This document shows, one piece after another, positions 54,066 to 62,816 of a DNA stretch of 64,000 nt. Below the pieces are notes generated by a model. That model saw nothing but the letters and a program-made list of their open reading frames with translations, was not told where the DNA came from and ran no database searches. Numbering within the stretch: the stretch's first letter is position 1; every line of letters begins with the position of its first letter. The position numbers were made by a program, and so were the translations under genes. Source of the DNA: Planctomycetota bacterium (lineage in GTDB: Bacteria; Planctomycetota; B15-G4; SIAN01); NCBI GenBank assembly GCA_016795285.1, contig JAEUIC010000022.1:186001-250000 (forward strand), given 5' to 3'.

Positions 54066-54836
54066 TCAGTGTTCGTGGACGTGTTCGCCGAAGAGGAGCG
54101 CCGCGCCGACGATGCCGGCCAGCAGCAGCAGCACCTTGGTGCCGCGGTCCTTGCGGCCGTGGAAGACCTCGGGCAGCAGCTCGCCGACCGCGACGTAGAG
54201 GAAGGTGCCGGCCGCGAGCCCCTCCGCCAGCAGCAGCAGCGTCTGCGGCAGCGATTCGGCGAAGAGGCGACCGAGCGCGATGCCGACCGGCGTCACCAGC
54301 GCGTAGCCGCCGAGCAGCAGGATCACGTTGCGCCGCGTCAGCTTCGACAGGAGCAGCACCGAGACCAGCGAGAACGCCTCGGCCGCCTTGTGCGAGAGGG
54401 TCGCCGAGACCAGCGCCTCGCGCAGCGGCGCGTTGTCGAAGCTGAGCCCGATGCCGATCGCGCCGCCGAGCGTGTGGACCGAGAGGCCGACGAAGCTGGC
54501 GATGCCGACCACGCGGTGGCCGCCATGGTGGGCCGGGTGGTCGTGCTCGTGCTCGTGCGCGTGGTCGTGCTGGTGGGGATCGCCGTGGCGCAGCAGCACC
54601 TCGGCGAAGAAGACCGCCAGCACGCCGACCAGCACGCAGCCCCACATCGCGACCGAGTGGCTCTGGTGGGCGACCTCGGGCAGCAGGTGCAGGAAGGTGA
54701 CGCCGAGGAAGAAGCCGCTCGCGATGGCGATGACCGCGTGCAGCACCCGCTCGGAGGGCTTCAAGAGCAACGGCAACGCGCCAGCGCCGACGACCAGCGC
54801 GAACACCGTCAACGCCACCACCACCGGGGAGTCCAT
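54066..54836 (-). CDS. ZIP-family metal transporter
   Basis: This 256-residue protein has eight hydrophobic helices in ZIP order. The long loop between helices 3 and 4 is histidine-rich (GDPHQHDHAHEHEHDHPAHH). Helix 4 has VGLSVHTLGGAIGIGL and helix 5 TLSHKAAEAFSLVSVLLL, matching the family metal-site residues (His and Glu); helix 2 includes LGVTFLHLLPEVAH. These proteins import zinc, iron or manganese across the inner membrane; specificity is uncertain. Together with the two metal-ligand-rich exported proteins at the left it suggests attention to metal balance. Confidence 0.9.
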   Translation of the reverse strand: MDSPVVVALTVFALVVGAGALPLLLKPSERVLHAVIAIASGFFLGVTFLHLLPEVAHQSHSVAMWGCVLVGVLAVFFAEVLLRHGDPHQHDHAHEHEHDHPAHHGGHRVVGIASFVGLSVHTLGGAIGIGLSFDNAPLREALVSATLSHKAAEAFSLVSVLLLSKLTRRNVILLLGGYALVTPVGIALGRLFAESLPQTLLLLAEGLAAGTFLYVAVGELLPEVFHGRKDRGTKVLLLLAGIVGAALLFGEHVHEH

Positions 54837-54909
54837 CGCGGCGCATCAAAGCGCGGCCGCACAAGCGAGGCAATCGCGGCGTCGCGGCGCGCAGCGCCAC
54901 CCGCCGCTC

Positions 54910-57594
54910 TCAGCTGGCGGCCTGCGCCGGTTGCCGCGCGAGCCGCGCGACGGCAGCCAGTAGCAGCTGCGGTCGCACCGGCTTCGGGAGGAAGTCGTTC
55001 ATCCCGCAGGCGAAGGCCGCGTCGCGATCGTCGGCCAGCGCGTTGGCGGTGAGCGCGAGGATCGGCACCTTGGCGCGCTCGTCAGGCAGCCCGCGGATGG
55101 CGCGCGTCGCGGCGAAGCCGTCCAGCTCCGGCATCTGGCAGTCCATCAGCACCACGTCGAACGGCGCGGCCATCAACTTCTCGATCGCCTCCCGGCCGTT
55201 GCCGGCGACCGTCACCGAGTGGCCCGCCTTGCGCAGGATCGTGCAGGCGACCTTCTGGTTCACCGGATTGTCCTCGGCCAGCAGGATGCGCGCCGCGGAG
55301 CACGCCGTGGTCGGCTCGGCCACGGCGCGCTTCGGCTCGTCGGCATCGCGGCGCACCGAGCGTCGCTCGGCCGCCTCGAGGAGGGTCGCGAGCAGCTGCG
55401 CTTCGCGGCACGGCTTGGCGAGCCAGCGATGGAAGACGCCGGGCGCCCCCGTGCGCGCGATGTCGCCGAGGCCGCCGACCGACGAGAAGAGGATCAGCCG
55501 AGGGGTGCGCTCTCGCAGCGTCGCGCCCAGTCGATGGGCGAGCTCGAGCCCGTCCATCTCCGGCATCCGGTAGTCGATCAGCGCCACGCGGAACGCGCTG
55601 CCATCGCCGCTCGTCGCCCGCGCGAGCGCCTCCGCGCCGCTCGCCAGCGCCACCGGGCGGCAGCCCCATGCAGTCAGCCGGCTCGCGAGGATGCGTCGAT
55701 GGGCGTCGTTGTCGTCGACCACCAGCACCGGCAGCCCGGCGAGCAGCTTGCGGTCCGCCTCCGCGAGCGGCGCGCGCTCGGCCGCGACGGCGAACGGCAG
55801 CTCGAACCAGAAGGTCGAGCCGACGCCTTCCCGCGACTCGACGCCGATCGTCCCGCCCATGCGCGTCACCAGCTCGCGGGCGAGCGCCAGCCCGAGGCCG
55901 GTGCCGCCGAAGTGGCGGGTGGTCGAGGCGTCGACCTGCGTGAAGGGCGTGAAGAGCTTCGCGATCCGCTCCGGCGGGATGCCGATGCCGCTGTCGCGCA
56001 CGCTGAAGCGCAGCGTGCACCGCCCTTCGCGTCGTTCCCCCACGCGGATCGCGACCTCGAGGTCGCCGCCCGGCCGCGAGAACTTGACGGCATTGCCGAC
56101 CAGGTTCAGCAGCACCTGCCGCACGCGACCCGGATCGCCGATCAGGCGCGCCGGCAGTTCGGGGTCGAGGTCGCCCATGCGCTCGAGTTCGCCCTCGTCG
56201 GCGCGCGCCGCGACGATGTCGAACACGTCGTCCAGCAGCGCCTGCGGATCGAACTCGATGGCCTCGAGTTCGAGGCGCCCGGCCTCGATCTTCGAGAGGT
56301 CGAGGATCCCGTTCAGCAGGTCGAGCAGCGCCTCGGAGCAGGAGCGCGCGGTCCGGGCGTACTCGCGCTGCTCGGCGTCGAGCGGGCTCTCGAGCAGCAG
56401 CCCGGTCATCCCGATGATCCCGTTCATCGGCGTGCGGATCTCGTGGCTCATGTTCGCCAGGAAGAAGCCCTTCGAGCGGGCGGCCTCCTCGGCGTCGCGG
56501 CGCGCCTTCTCCAGCAGTTCGACGGCGCGGCGCCGTTCGCTGACGTCGCGCGCGACGATCGTGGTGAAGACCAGCGCATCGGCCGCGCACTCGGTGCGGG
56601 CGAACTCGAGCTCGAGCGGTGCGCCGTCGAGCGCGCTGCCGACCGTCTCGCCGTGGCGCTCGAGCCCGTCGAGTCGCGGGAGCAGCTCGGCGAGCGGTCG
56701 CCCGGTGAGACCGCCATCGCCGGCGCGGAACAGCGCGTTCGCAGCGGCGTTGGCGCTCTCGATCCGGCCGGTCCGCGCGACGGTGAGGATCGCGTCGGAG
56801 GAGGTCTCGACGATCGCTCGCGTGCGCGACTCGACGACTTCGAGCGAGCTCGCCAGCTCCCGGCGCTCGCGCTCCTCGCGCTCGCGGCGCATCGCCAGCC
56901 AGTGGCCGAAGAAGCCGATGGCGGCCACCAGCAGCAGGATCATCCCGCACAGCGCCAGCTCGACGACGCGCAGCGTGGCGAGCGTCTGCTGCTGGTCGGC
57001 GAGGTCCTGCTGCTGCAGCGCGGAGAGGCGCGAGCCGAAGCGCGACAGCGCGCGAGCGAGCTCGCGGTGGCCGCCGTCCATCTGCGCCATCGCGACCCCG
57101 GCGCCATCGTGGTCGTCGCGCTCCATGGCGTCGAAGATGGCCGCCGTCCGCGTCGCGACCGCGTCGAACCGCGCGCCGATGGCGTCGAGCCACGGCGCCA
57201 GCTCCGCGTGCCGCGCCGTCGGCGAGGAGTGCAGCGAGCCGCCCATCTCGCGCAGCGCCGCGAGGAAGGCGGCGTCCGCTTGCGCTTGCGCCGCGCGGGC
57301 CGCGCGGACGTCCCGCGTCTCGAACACGGCGTTGCCCGGTTCGTTCGCCTCGCCGGCGAGGTCGGTGAGCGCGGCCAACTGGTCGTAGTGGAGCGACCAA
57401 TGCTGGTTGCGCTCCACCGTCTCCTGTTGGATCGACAGGGCGCGGTGGTTGACGGCGAGGCCGGCTGCGACGGTGGCGAGGTTGAACGCCGTGAGCAGGC
57501 CGAAGGCGAAGTGGCGGCGGAAGGGCGAACGCTGGCGGCGGCGCCGGTCGGCCGCGGCGTTCCCGTCAGGGGGGTGGACGTTGGGGGCAGCCAC
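54910..57594 (-). CDS. Hybrid sensor histidine kinase with two receiver domains
   Basis: The start is taken at GTG 57592-57594, nine bases after GGAG. The 894-residue protein has two membrane helices (FGLLTAFNLATVAAGLAV; ELALCGMILLLVAAIGFFGHW) around a ~140-residue helical periplasmic sensor, a PAS-like segment (VETSSDAILTVARTGRIESAN), a HisKA domain with His384 (NMSHEIRTPMNG), a HATPase domain (NLVGNAVKF, DSGIGIPPE, GGTGLGLALAREL), then two receivers. The first (LVVDDNDAHRRIL) has Asp674, the second (ILLAEDNPVNQKV) Asp818 with MDCQMPELDG. Double receivers suggest a phosphorelay; no Hpt domain or partner regulator is adjacent. Confidence 0.93.
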   Translation of the reverse strand: MAAPNVHPPDGNAAADRRRRQRSPFRRHFAFGLLTAFNLATVAAGLAVNHRALSIQQETVERNQHWSLHYDQLAALTDLAGEANEPGNAVFETRDVRAARAAQAQADAAFLAALREMGGSLHSSPTARHAELAPWLDAIGARFDAVATRTAAIFDAMERDDHDGAGVAMAQMDGGHRELARALSRFGSRLSALQQQDLADQQQTLATLRVVELALCGMILLLVAAIGFFGHWLAMRREREERERRELASSLEVVESRTRAIVETSSDAILTVARTGRIESANAAANALFRAGDGGLTGRPLAELLPRLDGLERHGETVGSALDGAPLELEFARTECAADALVFTTIVARDVSERRRAVELLEKARRDAEEAARSKGFFLANMSHEIRTPMNGIIGMTGLLLESPLDAEQREYARTARSCSEALLDLLNGILDLSKIEAGRLELEAIEFDPQALLDDVFDIVAARADEGELERMGDLDPELPARLIGDPGRVRQVLLNLVGNAVKFSRPGGDLEVAIRVGERREGRCTLRFSVRDSGIGIPPERIAKLFTPFTQVDASTTRHFGGTGLGLALARELVTRMGGTIGVESREGVGSTFWFELPFAVAAERAPLAEADRKLLAGLPVLVVDDNDAHRRILASRLTAWGCRPVALASGAEALARATSGDGSAFRVALIDYRMPEMDGLELAHRLGATLRERTPRLILFSSVGGLGDIARTGAPGVFHRWLAKPCREAQLLATLLEAAERRSVRRDADEPKRAVAEPTTACSAARILLAEDNPVNQKVACTILRKAGHSVTVAGNGREAIEKLMAAPFDVVLMDCQMPELDGFAATRAIRGLPDERAKVPILALTANALADDRDAAFACGMNDFLPKPVRPQLLLAAVARLARQPAQAAS

Positions 57595-57713
57595 GGCGAC
57601 GGACTCCGGGGGTCTCGAATCCACCCCGTGTCGTCGCCGCTCGCGCCGCGGCTGGAGCGCGCGGGCGCATCGGAAACGAATGCAGGCCCGACGGCGCTCG
57701 GCGCCGCCTCCGG

Positions 57714-60700
57714 TCACTCCCCGACGGCGCCGAGCAGCGGCGTGAAGTAGCGGTAGTAGACCTCGAGCATCAGCACGCACATCGCGGTCGAGTAGGCGCG
57801 GTCCTGCTCGTCGTCGCCGGCGTAGTCGCGCGCGTAGAGGTCGATCGCCTCCCAGCTGCCGTCGCGCTGCTGCGTGGGCAGCAGGGTCTTCTGCAGCGCG
57901 TCGTTCCACTCGCGCCACGCCGGACCGCCGCGGCAGAAGAGCGCGAGCGTCGAGTAGTACCAGAAGTAGATGTTGGCGGTGCCGCGCCGCACGAAGGGAT
58001 CCTGCCCGCGCCAGCGGTACCCCTCCGGCTTGCGATCGAGCACGTAGCGCTCGGCGGCGGCGACGCTCGCGTGGTCGCGCTCGCCGAGCAGCACCAGCGC
58101 GAACATCGACGCCGGCGTCGAGGCGGGCAGCGTGCCGTAGCCGTTGTTGAGCCAGCTCGGGTTGTGGGTGTAGCGGAAGCCGTCGAAGGAGGGGTCGAAG
58201 CTGCCGACGAAGTAGTCGCGCGCCGCGGCCAGCGACTCGGCTGGCACCTCGAAGCCGCCGACCTTGGCCGACTCGAGCGCCATCACCTGCCACGCGCTGA
58301 TCGAGGCGCGCGGGTAGGCGTCGAAGCCGGGGCCTTCGGGGTAGTAGTAGGTCCAGCCGCCTTCCTTGCGCGGATCGCGCGTGCCGTGCTGCTGCATGGC
58401 CAGCAGATGGTCGAGCGCGCGCTCGAGCGCCGGCACCAGCGCCTCGTCCTGCGTCATCGCGAAGCACTCGGCGAGCGCGTAGGTGGCGATGCCGTGGCTG
58501 TAGCCCTCGCTGGCGCCGAAGTGGCCGCTCGCCGGATCCTGGCGCGACTGCAGCCACGCCAGCAGCCGCTCCACGTTGGGCGAGAACTCGCTGCCGGAGC
58601 GATGCGTGTGGCCGGCGCCGAGGAAGGCGAGCAGCGCGAGGCCCGACTTGCCGATGCGGAAGTCGCGGTACTTGCTGGAGAGGTCGACGTCGTTGGCGCT
58701 GCCGTACCACCCCTTCGGATGCTGCACCTTGGCGAGGTAGCGCAGCCCCGCCAGCACGGCGCGTTCGGTCGCCTCGGAGCCGCCGCCCTCGCGCAGCGCG
58801 ACCGCCTTCGCGGCACCGGCGCGCCGCTCGTAGAGGCGCGGCGTGGCGGGGCCGGCCGGCGCGGCGTCGCGATCGGGCGCGCGTTCGGCGGCGGGCGCCG
58901 GCAGCGGCAGCGGCGCGGCGGCGAGCGCCGGCGCGAGGTCGGGGGGGGCGCCGTTGGTCAGCACGCTCGCGCGCTGCGGCGCGGCGGCGCCCGTGCCGTT
59001 CGCCAGTCGCCCGCTGCCGAGCGCAGGGGCCAGTTGCGGCGCAAGGCGCGGCGCGAGCGGTGGTGCAGCGGCGGCGGCACCCGTCGCCACGTCGACTGCA
59101 GCGCCGCGCTCCGCAGCGTCGGTGGGAGCCGCCATCGCGATCGCGGGCGGGCGCGCGCTCGGCCCGCGATCGCGCTCGGCGGACGGCTCGGCGCGATCGG
59201 CCGCGCGCGCGGGGGCGTGCAGCTCGCGCGCCTCGCTGCCGCGCGCCGTCGCGACGAGCGGTGGCGCGCCCGCGGGCCCCGGCTCGCTCGGCGCCAGGTC
59301 GGTCGCGAGCAGCGCGGCGCGCGCGGCGGCGCCGATGGCCGGCGGCGCGACGGCGGGCAGTGCAGCCGTCCCACCGTCGCTGGACGGCGCCGGCTCGCGC
59401 GGTGCGAGCGCCAGCTGCGGCGCTGCGCCGCGCTCGCCATTGCCCCGGCCTTCGTCGGCCGCGTGCGAATCGTTCGGCGGCGCCAGCGCGACGGCGGGCA
59501 ACGGCCGCGTCGCGGGCGAGAGAGCGCCACCGTCACTGCGCGGGACGCTGCCCGAGTCGGTGGGGGTGGCGCCGGCGTTGCCGCCCGCGAGCGGCGCTTC
59601 GGCGCGCGGCGCGACGGCGTCCGCGCTCTCTGCCGCGTCGTTCGCAGCGAGGAGCGCCGTCCCGCGCAGCGGTGGAGCGGTCGTCACCGCGCCGGTCGCG
59701 CTGCCGCCGGCGTCGCCGTCGCGCGCGTCGCCGTCGCTCGCGGCGCGCAGGCGGGCGGGTTGCAGCGCCGGTGCGGCCGCGGTCGTCGCCGCGCGGCCGC
59801 CCACTTCGGCGCGATCGGTCGGCAACGCGGTGGCGACCGAAGCGGATTCGCCGCCCTCGCGCTCGCCGCGCTCGCGGGTGACGGGGTTGCGAGCGCGCGG
59901 CGCGGCGGCGGGCGCCGCGGCGACGGTCGAGGCCGCGCGCGCCGCAGGGGTCGCGCTGGCGAGCGGCGCGGCGTCGAGCGCGCGCGGCTCGGTCGCGGAG
60001 GCGGTGGCGGGGGTGAAGGGCGCGCTGCCGGCGGCGATCGGCTGCGCCGCGCCCGCTTCGCTCTCCGACAGCGCGGGCGTCGCGGCGCGGCCGGAGCGGC
60101 GCTCGTAGCTCTCGGTCGCCAACGCGACTGGATCGCGGCTCGGCGCGCGCGCGGCCGTCTCGCTCGGCGCGAGGTCGCGACTCGCGGCGCTCGGCGCGGC
60201 GGCGGCCGGTGCCGCGGCGGTCCGCTCGAGCGGCGTCAGCGACTCGCTCGGCGCCGCTTCGGCGAGTTCGGGGGTCACCGACTCGCGCGTCAGCGCGGAG
60301 ACGCTCGGGAGCGTGCTCTCGGCGGCGATCGAATCGCCCTGCGCGCGATCCTCGAGGCGGGCGACGGTGGCCAGCAGGTCGCCGAGCACGCGGATCTCGA
60401 AAGTCTGGCCCGGCCCGCGCAGCGACGGCGTGTTCGCCTCGACGTCGATGCGCCGCGTCCACCAGAGGAAGAGCAGGTGGAGCAGCAGCGAGACGACCAT
60501 GCACTTCCAGATCACGTCGAGCGCTTCCCAGCGGCGCGCGAGCCAGGCGAGCAGCGCGACCAGCGCCAGCAGCAGCAGCAACGTGAAGTCGGTGAGCGTG
60601 AAGCGCGGCGCGGGGACCGGGAAGAGCTCGCGCGTGCGCGTGCGCAGCAGCAGCGGCGCTTCGCCGGCCACGCGATTCGCCGAGTAGAGCAGCGTGAAGC

Positions 60701-61598
60701 CGTCGTCGGCGAGCGTCGGGCCGAGCTCGTCGCCGGGGCCGTTCAGCGGACCGAGAGTGACCGGCGCGAGGAAGCCGCTGCCGTCGCGCAACGAGCGCCA
60801 CAGGTCCGCGCCGCCCGCGCCGCCCGGCCGATCGCTGGCGAAGAAGAGCTGGCGGCCGTCGGGGCTGAAGGCGGGCGCGCGCTCGTCGTAGGGAGTGAGG
60901 AGTGCGTCGGCCCACGCGGGCGCGGCGAAGCGGACGCCGTCGCTCTTCGCGAAGAGGAGGTCGAAGTCGCCGCTGCCGTTCACCTCGCGATTCGAGGCGA
61001 ACCAGAGTTCGACGGGGGTGCCCGACGCAGCGCCCGCTGCAGCGCCCGCTGCCGCGCTCGCCGTGCTGCGCAGCGCGGGATCGCGCTCGTCGGAAGCGGA
61101 GTTGATCGGCGCGCCGAGGTTCTCCGGCGCGAGGAAGCGGTCGCCCGCCAGCGGCGCGCGCCAGAGATCGAGCCCGCCTTGGCCGCCGGCGCGATCGGAG
61201 GCGAAGAAGAGCCAGCCGTCGTGGAAGCAGGGCGAGAGCTCGCGGCGCGGCGAGTTGAGCTCGGTGAGCGGTCGCGCGATCCAGCCGTCGGCGGCCGGCG
61301 TCGCCTGCCAGAGCTCCTCGCTGCCCGCCTCGCCGCGCGCGAAGAAGAGGCGGCCGCTCGCGGGATCGAGCGCGGGGTCGTGCGCGCCGGCGAACTCGGC
61401 GGGGCCCGAGAGCGGCTCGGGGGCATCCCAGCGCGCGAGGCGCAGCTCGTCGCGGGTGCGCGTCGCGGCCAGCAGCTGGTCGCCATCGGTGAAGCCGGCG
61501 CCGCGCGGCAGCTGCGGACGCAGCGCGATCCACGTCCCGAGCCCGCCCATGGCGAGCAGGGAGGCGATCACGACCAGGTTCTTCAGGAGGTTCTGCAT
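57714..61598 (-). CDS. TolB-like propeller, TonB/TolA-type SxxxH anchor and alpha/alpha-toroid domain in one protein
   Basis: This 1294-residue protein has an N-terminal anchor (LVVIASLLAMGGLGTWIAL), then PD40-type propeller repeats (LFFASDRAGGQGGLDLWRA, LFFASDRPGGAGGADLWRS). Two helices follow near residues 338-382; the second, CMVVSLLLHLLFLWW, contains S370 and H374 as SxxxH, the ExbBD-contacting motif of TonB/TolA. A ~550-residue Ala/Pro/Ser-rich linker leads to a C-terminal alpha/alpha-toroid domain of squalene-cyclase/prenyltransferase type with Q-W-like units (VQHPKGW, QQRDGSW) but no DxDD motif. It follows exbD by 33 bases. Predicted role: energy transducer in a Tol/Ton-like system. 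Confidence 0.7.
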   Translation of the reverse strand: MQNLLKNLVVIASLLAMGGLGTWIALRPQLPRGAGFTDGDQLLAATRTRDELRLARWDAPEPLSGPAEFAGAHDPALDPASGRLFFARGEAGSEELWQATPAADGWIARPLTELNSPRRELSPCFHDGWLFFASDRAGGQGGLDLWRAPLAGDRFLAPENLGAPINSASDERDPALRSTASAAAGAAAGAASGTPVELWFASNREVNGSGDFDLLFAKSDGVRFAAPAWADALLTPYDERAPAFSPDGRQLFFASDRPGGAGGADLWRSLRDGSGFLAPVTLGPLNGPGDELGPTLADDGFTLLYSANRVAGEAPLLLRTRTRELFPVPAPRFTLTDFTLLLLLALVALLAWLARRWEALDVIWKCMVVSLLLHLLFLWWTRRIDVEANTPSLRGPGQTFEIRVLGDLLATVARLEDRAQGDSIAAESTLPSVSALTRESVTPELAEAAPSESLTPLERTAAAPAAAAPSAASRDLAPSETAARAPSRDPVALATESYERRSGRAATPALSESEAGAAQPIAAGSAPFTPATASATEPRALDAAPLASATPAARAASTVAAAPAAAPRARNPVTRERGEREGGESASVATALPTDRAEVGGRAATTAAAPALQPARLRAASDGDARDGDAGGSATGAVTTAPPLRGTALLAANDAAESADAVAPRAEAPLAGGNAGATPTDSGSVPRSDGGALSPATRPLPAVALAPPNDSHAADEGRGNGERGAAPQLALAPREPAPSSDGGTAALPAVAPPAIGAAARAALLATDLAPSEPGPAGAPPLVATARGSEARELHAPARAADRAEPSAERDRGPSARPPAIAMAAPTDAAERGAAVDVATGAAAAAPPLAPRLAPQLAPALGSGRLANGTGAAAPQRASVLTNGAPPDLAPALAAAPLPLPAPAAERAPDRDAAPAGPATPRLYERRAGAAKAVALREGGGSEATERAVLAGLRYLAKVQHPKGWYGSANDVDLSSKYRDFRIGKSGLALLAFLGAGHTHRSGSEFSPNVERLLAWLQSRQDPASGHFGASEGYSHGIATYALAECFAMTQDEALVPALERALDHLLAMQQHGTRDPRKEGGWTYYYPEGPGFDAYPRASISAWQVMALESAKVGGFEVPAESLAAARDYFVGSFDPSFDGFRYTHNPSWLNNGYGTLPASTPASMFALVLLGERDHASVAAAERYVLDRKPEGYRWRGQDPFVRRGTANIYFWYYSTLALFCRGGPAWREWNDALQKTLLPTQQRDGSWEAIDLYARDYAGDDEQDRAYSTAMCVLMLEVYYRYFTPLLGAVGE

Positions 61599-61631
61599 GG
61601 CTCGCGCCGGCCGCCGCGGCGGCAGCTCCGC

Positions 61632-62057
61632 CTACTTCGAGGTGCCGTCGATGAGGCCGACGGAGATGCGATTCAGGTTGGCGCGGCCGCACGCATCCAT
61701 GGCGCGCACCGCGTTCTGGAAGACCGTCTCGCGATCGCCGCGGATGGTGACCGGCGTCGAGGCGTCGGCCAGCGCGACCTGCTTCAGGTGGTCGACCAGC
61801 GCCTCCTGCTCGAAGAAGCGCTCGCCCACCTTCATGCGGCCGTCGGCCATCACGTTGATGATCACTTCCTTCGTCTCTTGCTGCTCCGGCCGCCCCGACT
61901 TCGCCTCGGGGAGGTTCAGGTCCATCTCCTTCTCGAGGTTCAGGAAGGTCGTGGTGAGCATGTAGAAGATGTTGAGCAGGAAGACGCAGTCGATCATCGG
62001 CGTCAGGTTGAAGCCGACCTCCTCGCCTTCCGCGTCGCTGCTGCGGCGGATGCGCAT
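61632..62057 (-). CDS. exbD: ExbD/TolR-family proton-channel subunit
   Basis: The 141-residue protein has a basic cytoplasmic tip, one membrane helix with the conserved Asp (LTPMIDCVFLLNIFYMLTT) needed for proton use in ExbD/TolR, and a periplasmic domain (VIINVMADGRMKVGERFFEQE, VTIRGDRETVFQNAVRAMDAC). Length is normal. Its ATG is one base beyond the stop of the ExbB-like gene, so the two are translationally coupled. It should form the stator-rotor core that transfers proton-motive force to a partner carrying an SxxxH helix; the downstream 1294-residue protein has one. Confidence 0.93.
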   Translation of the reverse strand: MRIRRSSDAEGEEVGFNLTPMIDCVFLLNIFYMLTTTFLNLEKEMDLNLPEAKSGRPEQQETKEVIINVMADGRMKVGERFFEQEALVDHLKQVALADASTPVTIRGDRETVFQNAVRAMDACGRANLNRISVGLIDGTSK

Positions 62058-62058
62058 G

Positions 62059-62775
62059 TCACGCCGCCTGCGGCTGGGCCGCCGCGCTGCGCGCGTCGAG
62101 GGCGCGGCCGAGCACCGCGTCGAAGACCGTCTCGCTCGAGGCGGCGAAGCGGTCGACCTTGCCGCGGAACCAGTAGTAGAGGACCTGCACCGGGATCGCG
62201 ACGAAGAGGCCGGCCGCGGTGGTGACCAGCGCTTCGGCGATGCCGCCCGCCAGCAGGTCGGGCTTGCCGGCGCCGTGCTGCTGCGCCATCACCTGGAACG
62301 ACTGGATCATCCCGGTCACCGTGCCCAGAAGCCCGAGCAGCGGCGCGATCGCGGTGATGATCAGCAGCGGCCGCAGCCCGCGCGTCATGGCCGCCACCTC
62401 GCGGCCGCCGGCGTCCTCGACCGCTCGCTCGATGTCGACGCGCCCTTCGTGGAAGCGGCGCAGCCCCGCCGCCATCACGCGCGCGAGCGCCACCTTCGGC
62501 TGCTTCTCGCAGAAGGCGAGCGCCGCGGGCGCGCCCTGCGCCAATGCCTGCGCGAGCCCGTCGCGGAACGACCCGGGCGCGAGGCGGCCGCTCGAGAGCG
62601 CGCCGAGCCGCTCGACGAAGTAGCCGAGCGCGACGATGGAGCAGAGCGCGATCGGGACCATCAGCGGCCCGCCCGCGAGGATCAGGTCGTAGAGGTTGCC
62701 GAGCTTCGCGGAGGCGGCGGAGCTGCCCGCCTGCAGCAGGAGCGGCGGGACGAACGGGACGAGCGACGGGGACAT
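62059..62775 (-). CDS. exbB: MotA/TolQ/ExbB-family proton-channel protein
   Basis: This 238-residue protein has three helices: one near residues 33-55 (GGPLMVPIALCSIVALGYFVERL) and a pair in the C-terminal MotA/TolQ/ExbB domain (GLRPLLIITAIAPLLGLLGTVTGMIQSF and AEALVTTAAGLFVAIPVQVLYYW). The cytoplasmic loop between them is typical. ATG 62773-62775 follows GAGG. The gene is followed by exbD after one base. It would assemble as a pentamer enclosing the ExbD helices. Confidence 0.93.
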   Translation of the reverse strand: MSPSLVPFVPPLLLQAGSSAASAKLGNLYDLILAGGPLMVPIALCSIVALGYFVERLGALSSGRLAPGSFRDGLAQALAQGAPAALAFCEKQPKVALARVMAAGLRRFHEGRVDIERAVEDAGGREVAAMTRGLRPLLIITAIAPLLGLLGTVTGMIQSFQVMAQQHGAGKPDLLAGGIAEALVTTAAGLFVAIPVQVLYYWFRGKVDRFAASSETVFDAVLGRALDARSAAAQPQAA

Positions 62776-62816
62776 GGGGACCTCGCTTGGAACGGGGACG
62801 GGACCGGACGGGACGG

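Noticed and set aside
58071..62225. A 1384-residue plus-strand frame opposite the propeller/toroid gene
   Set aside because: Low-complexity Arg/Gly/Ala product without motifs; the minus strand encodes recognisable propeller repeats, an SxxxH helix and ExbD.
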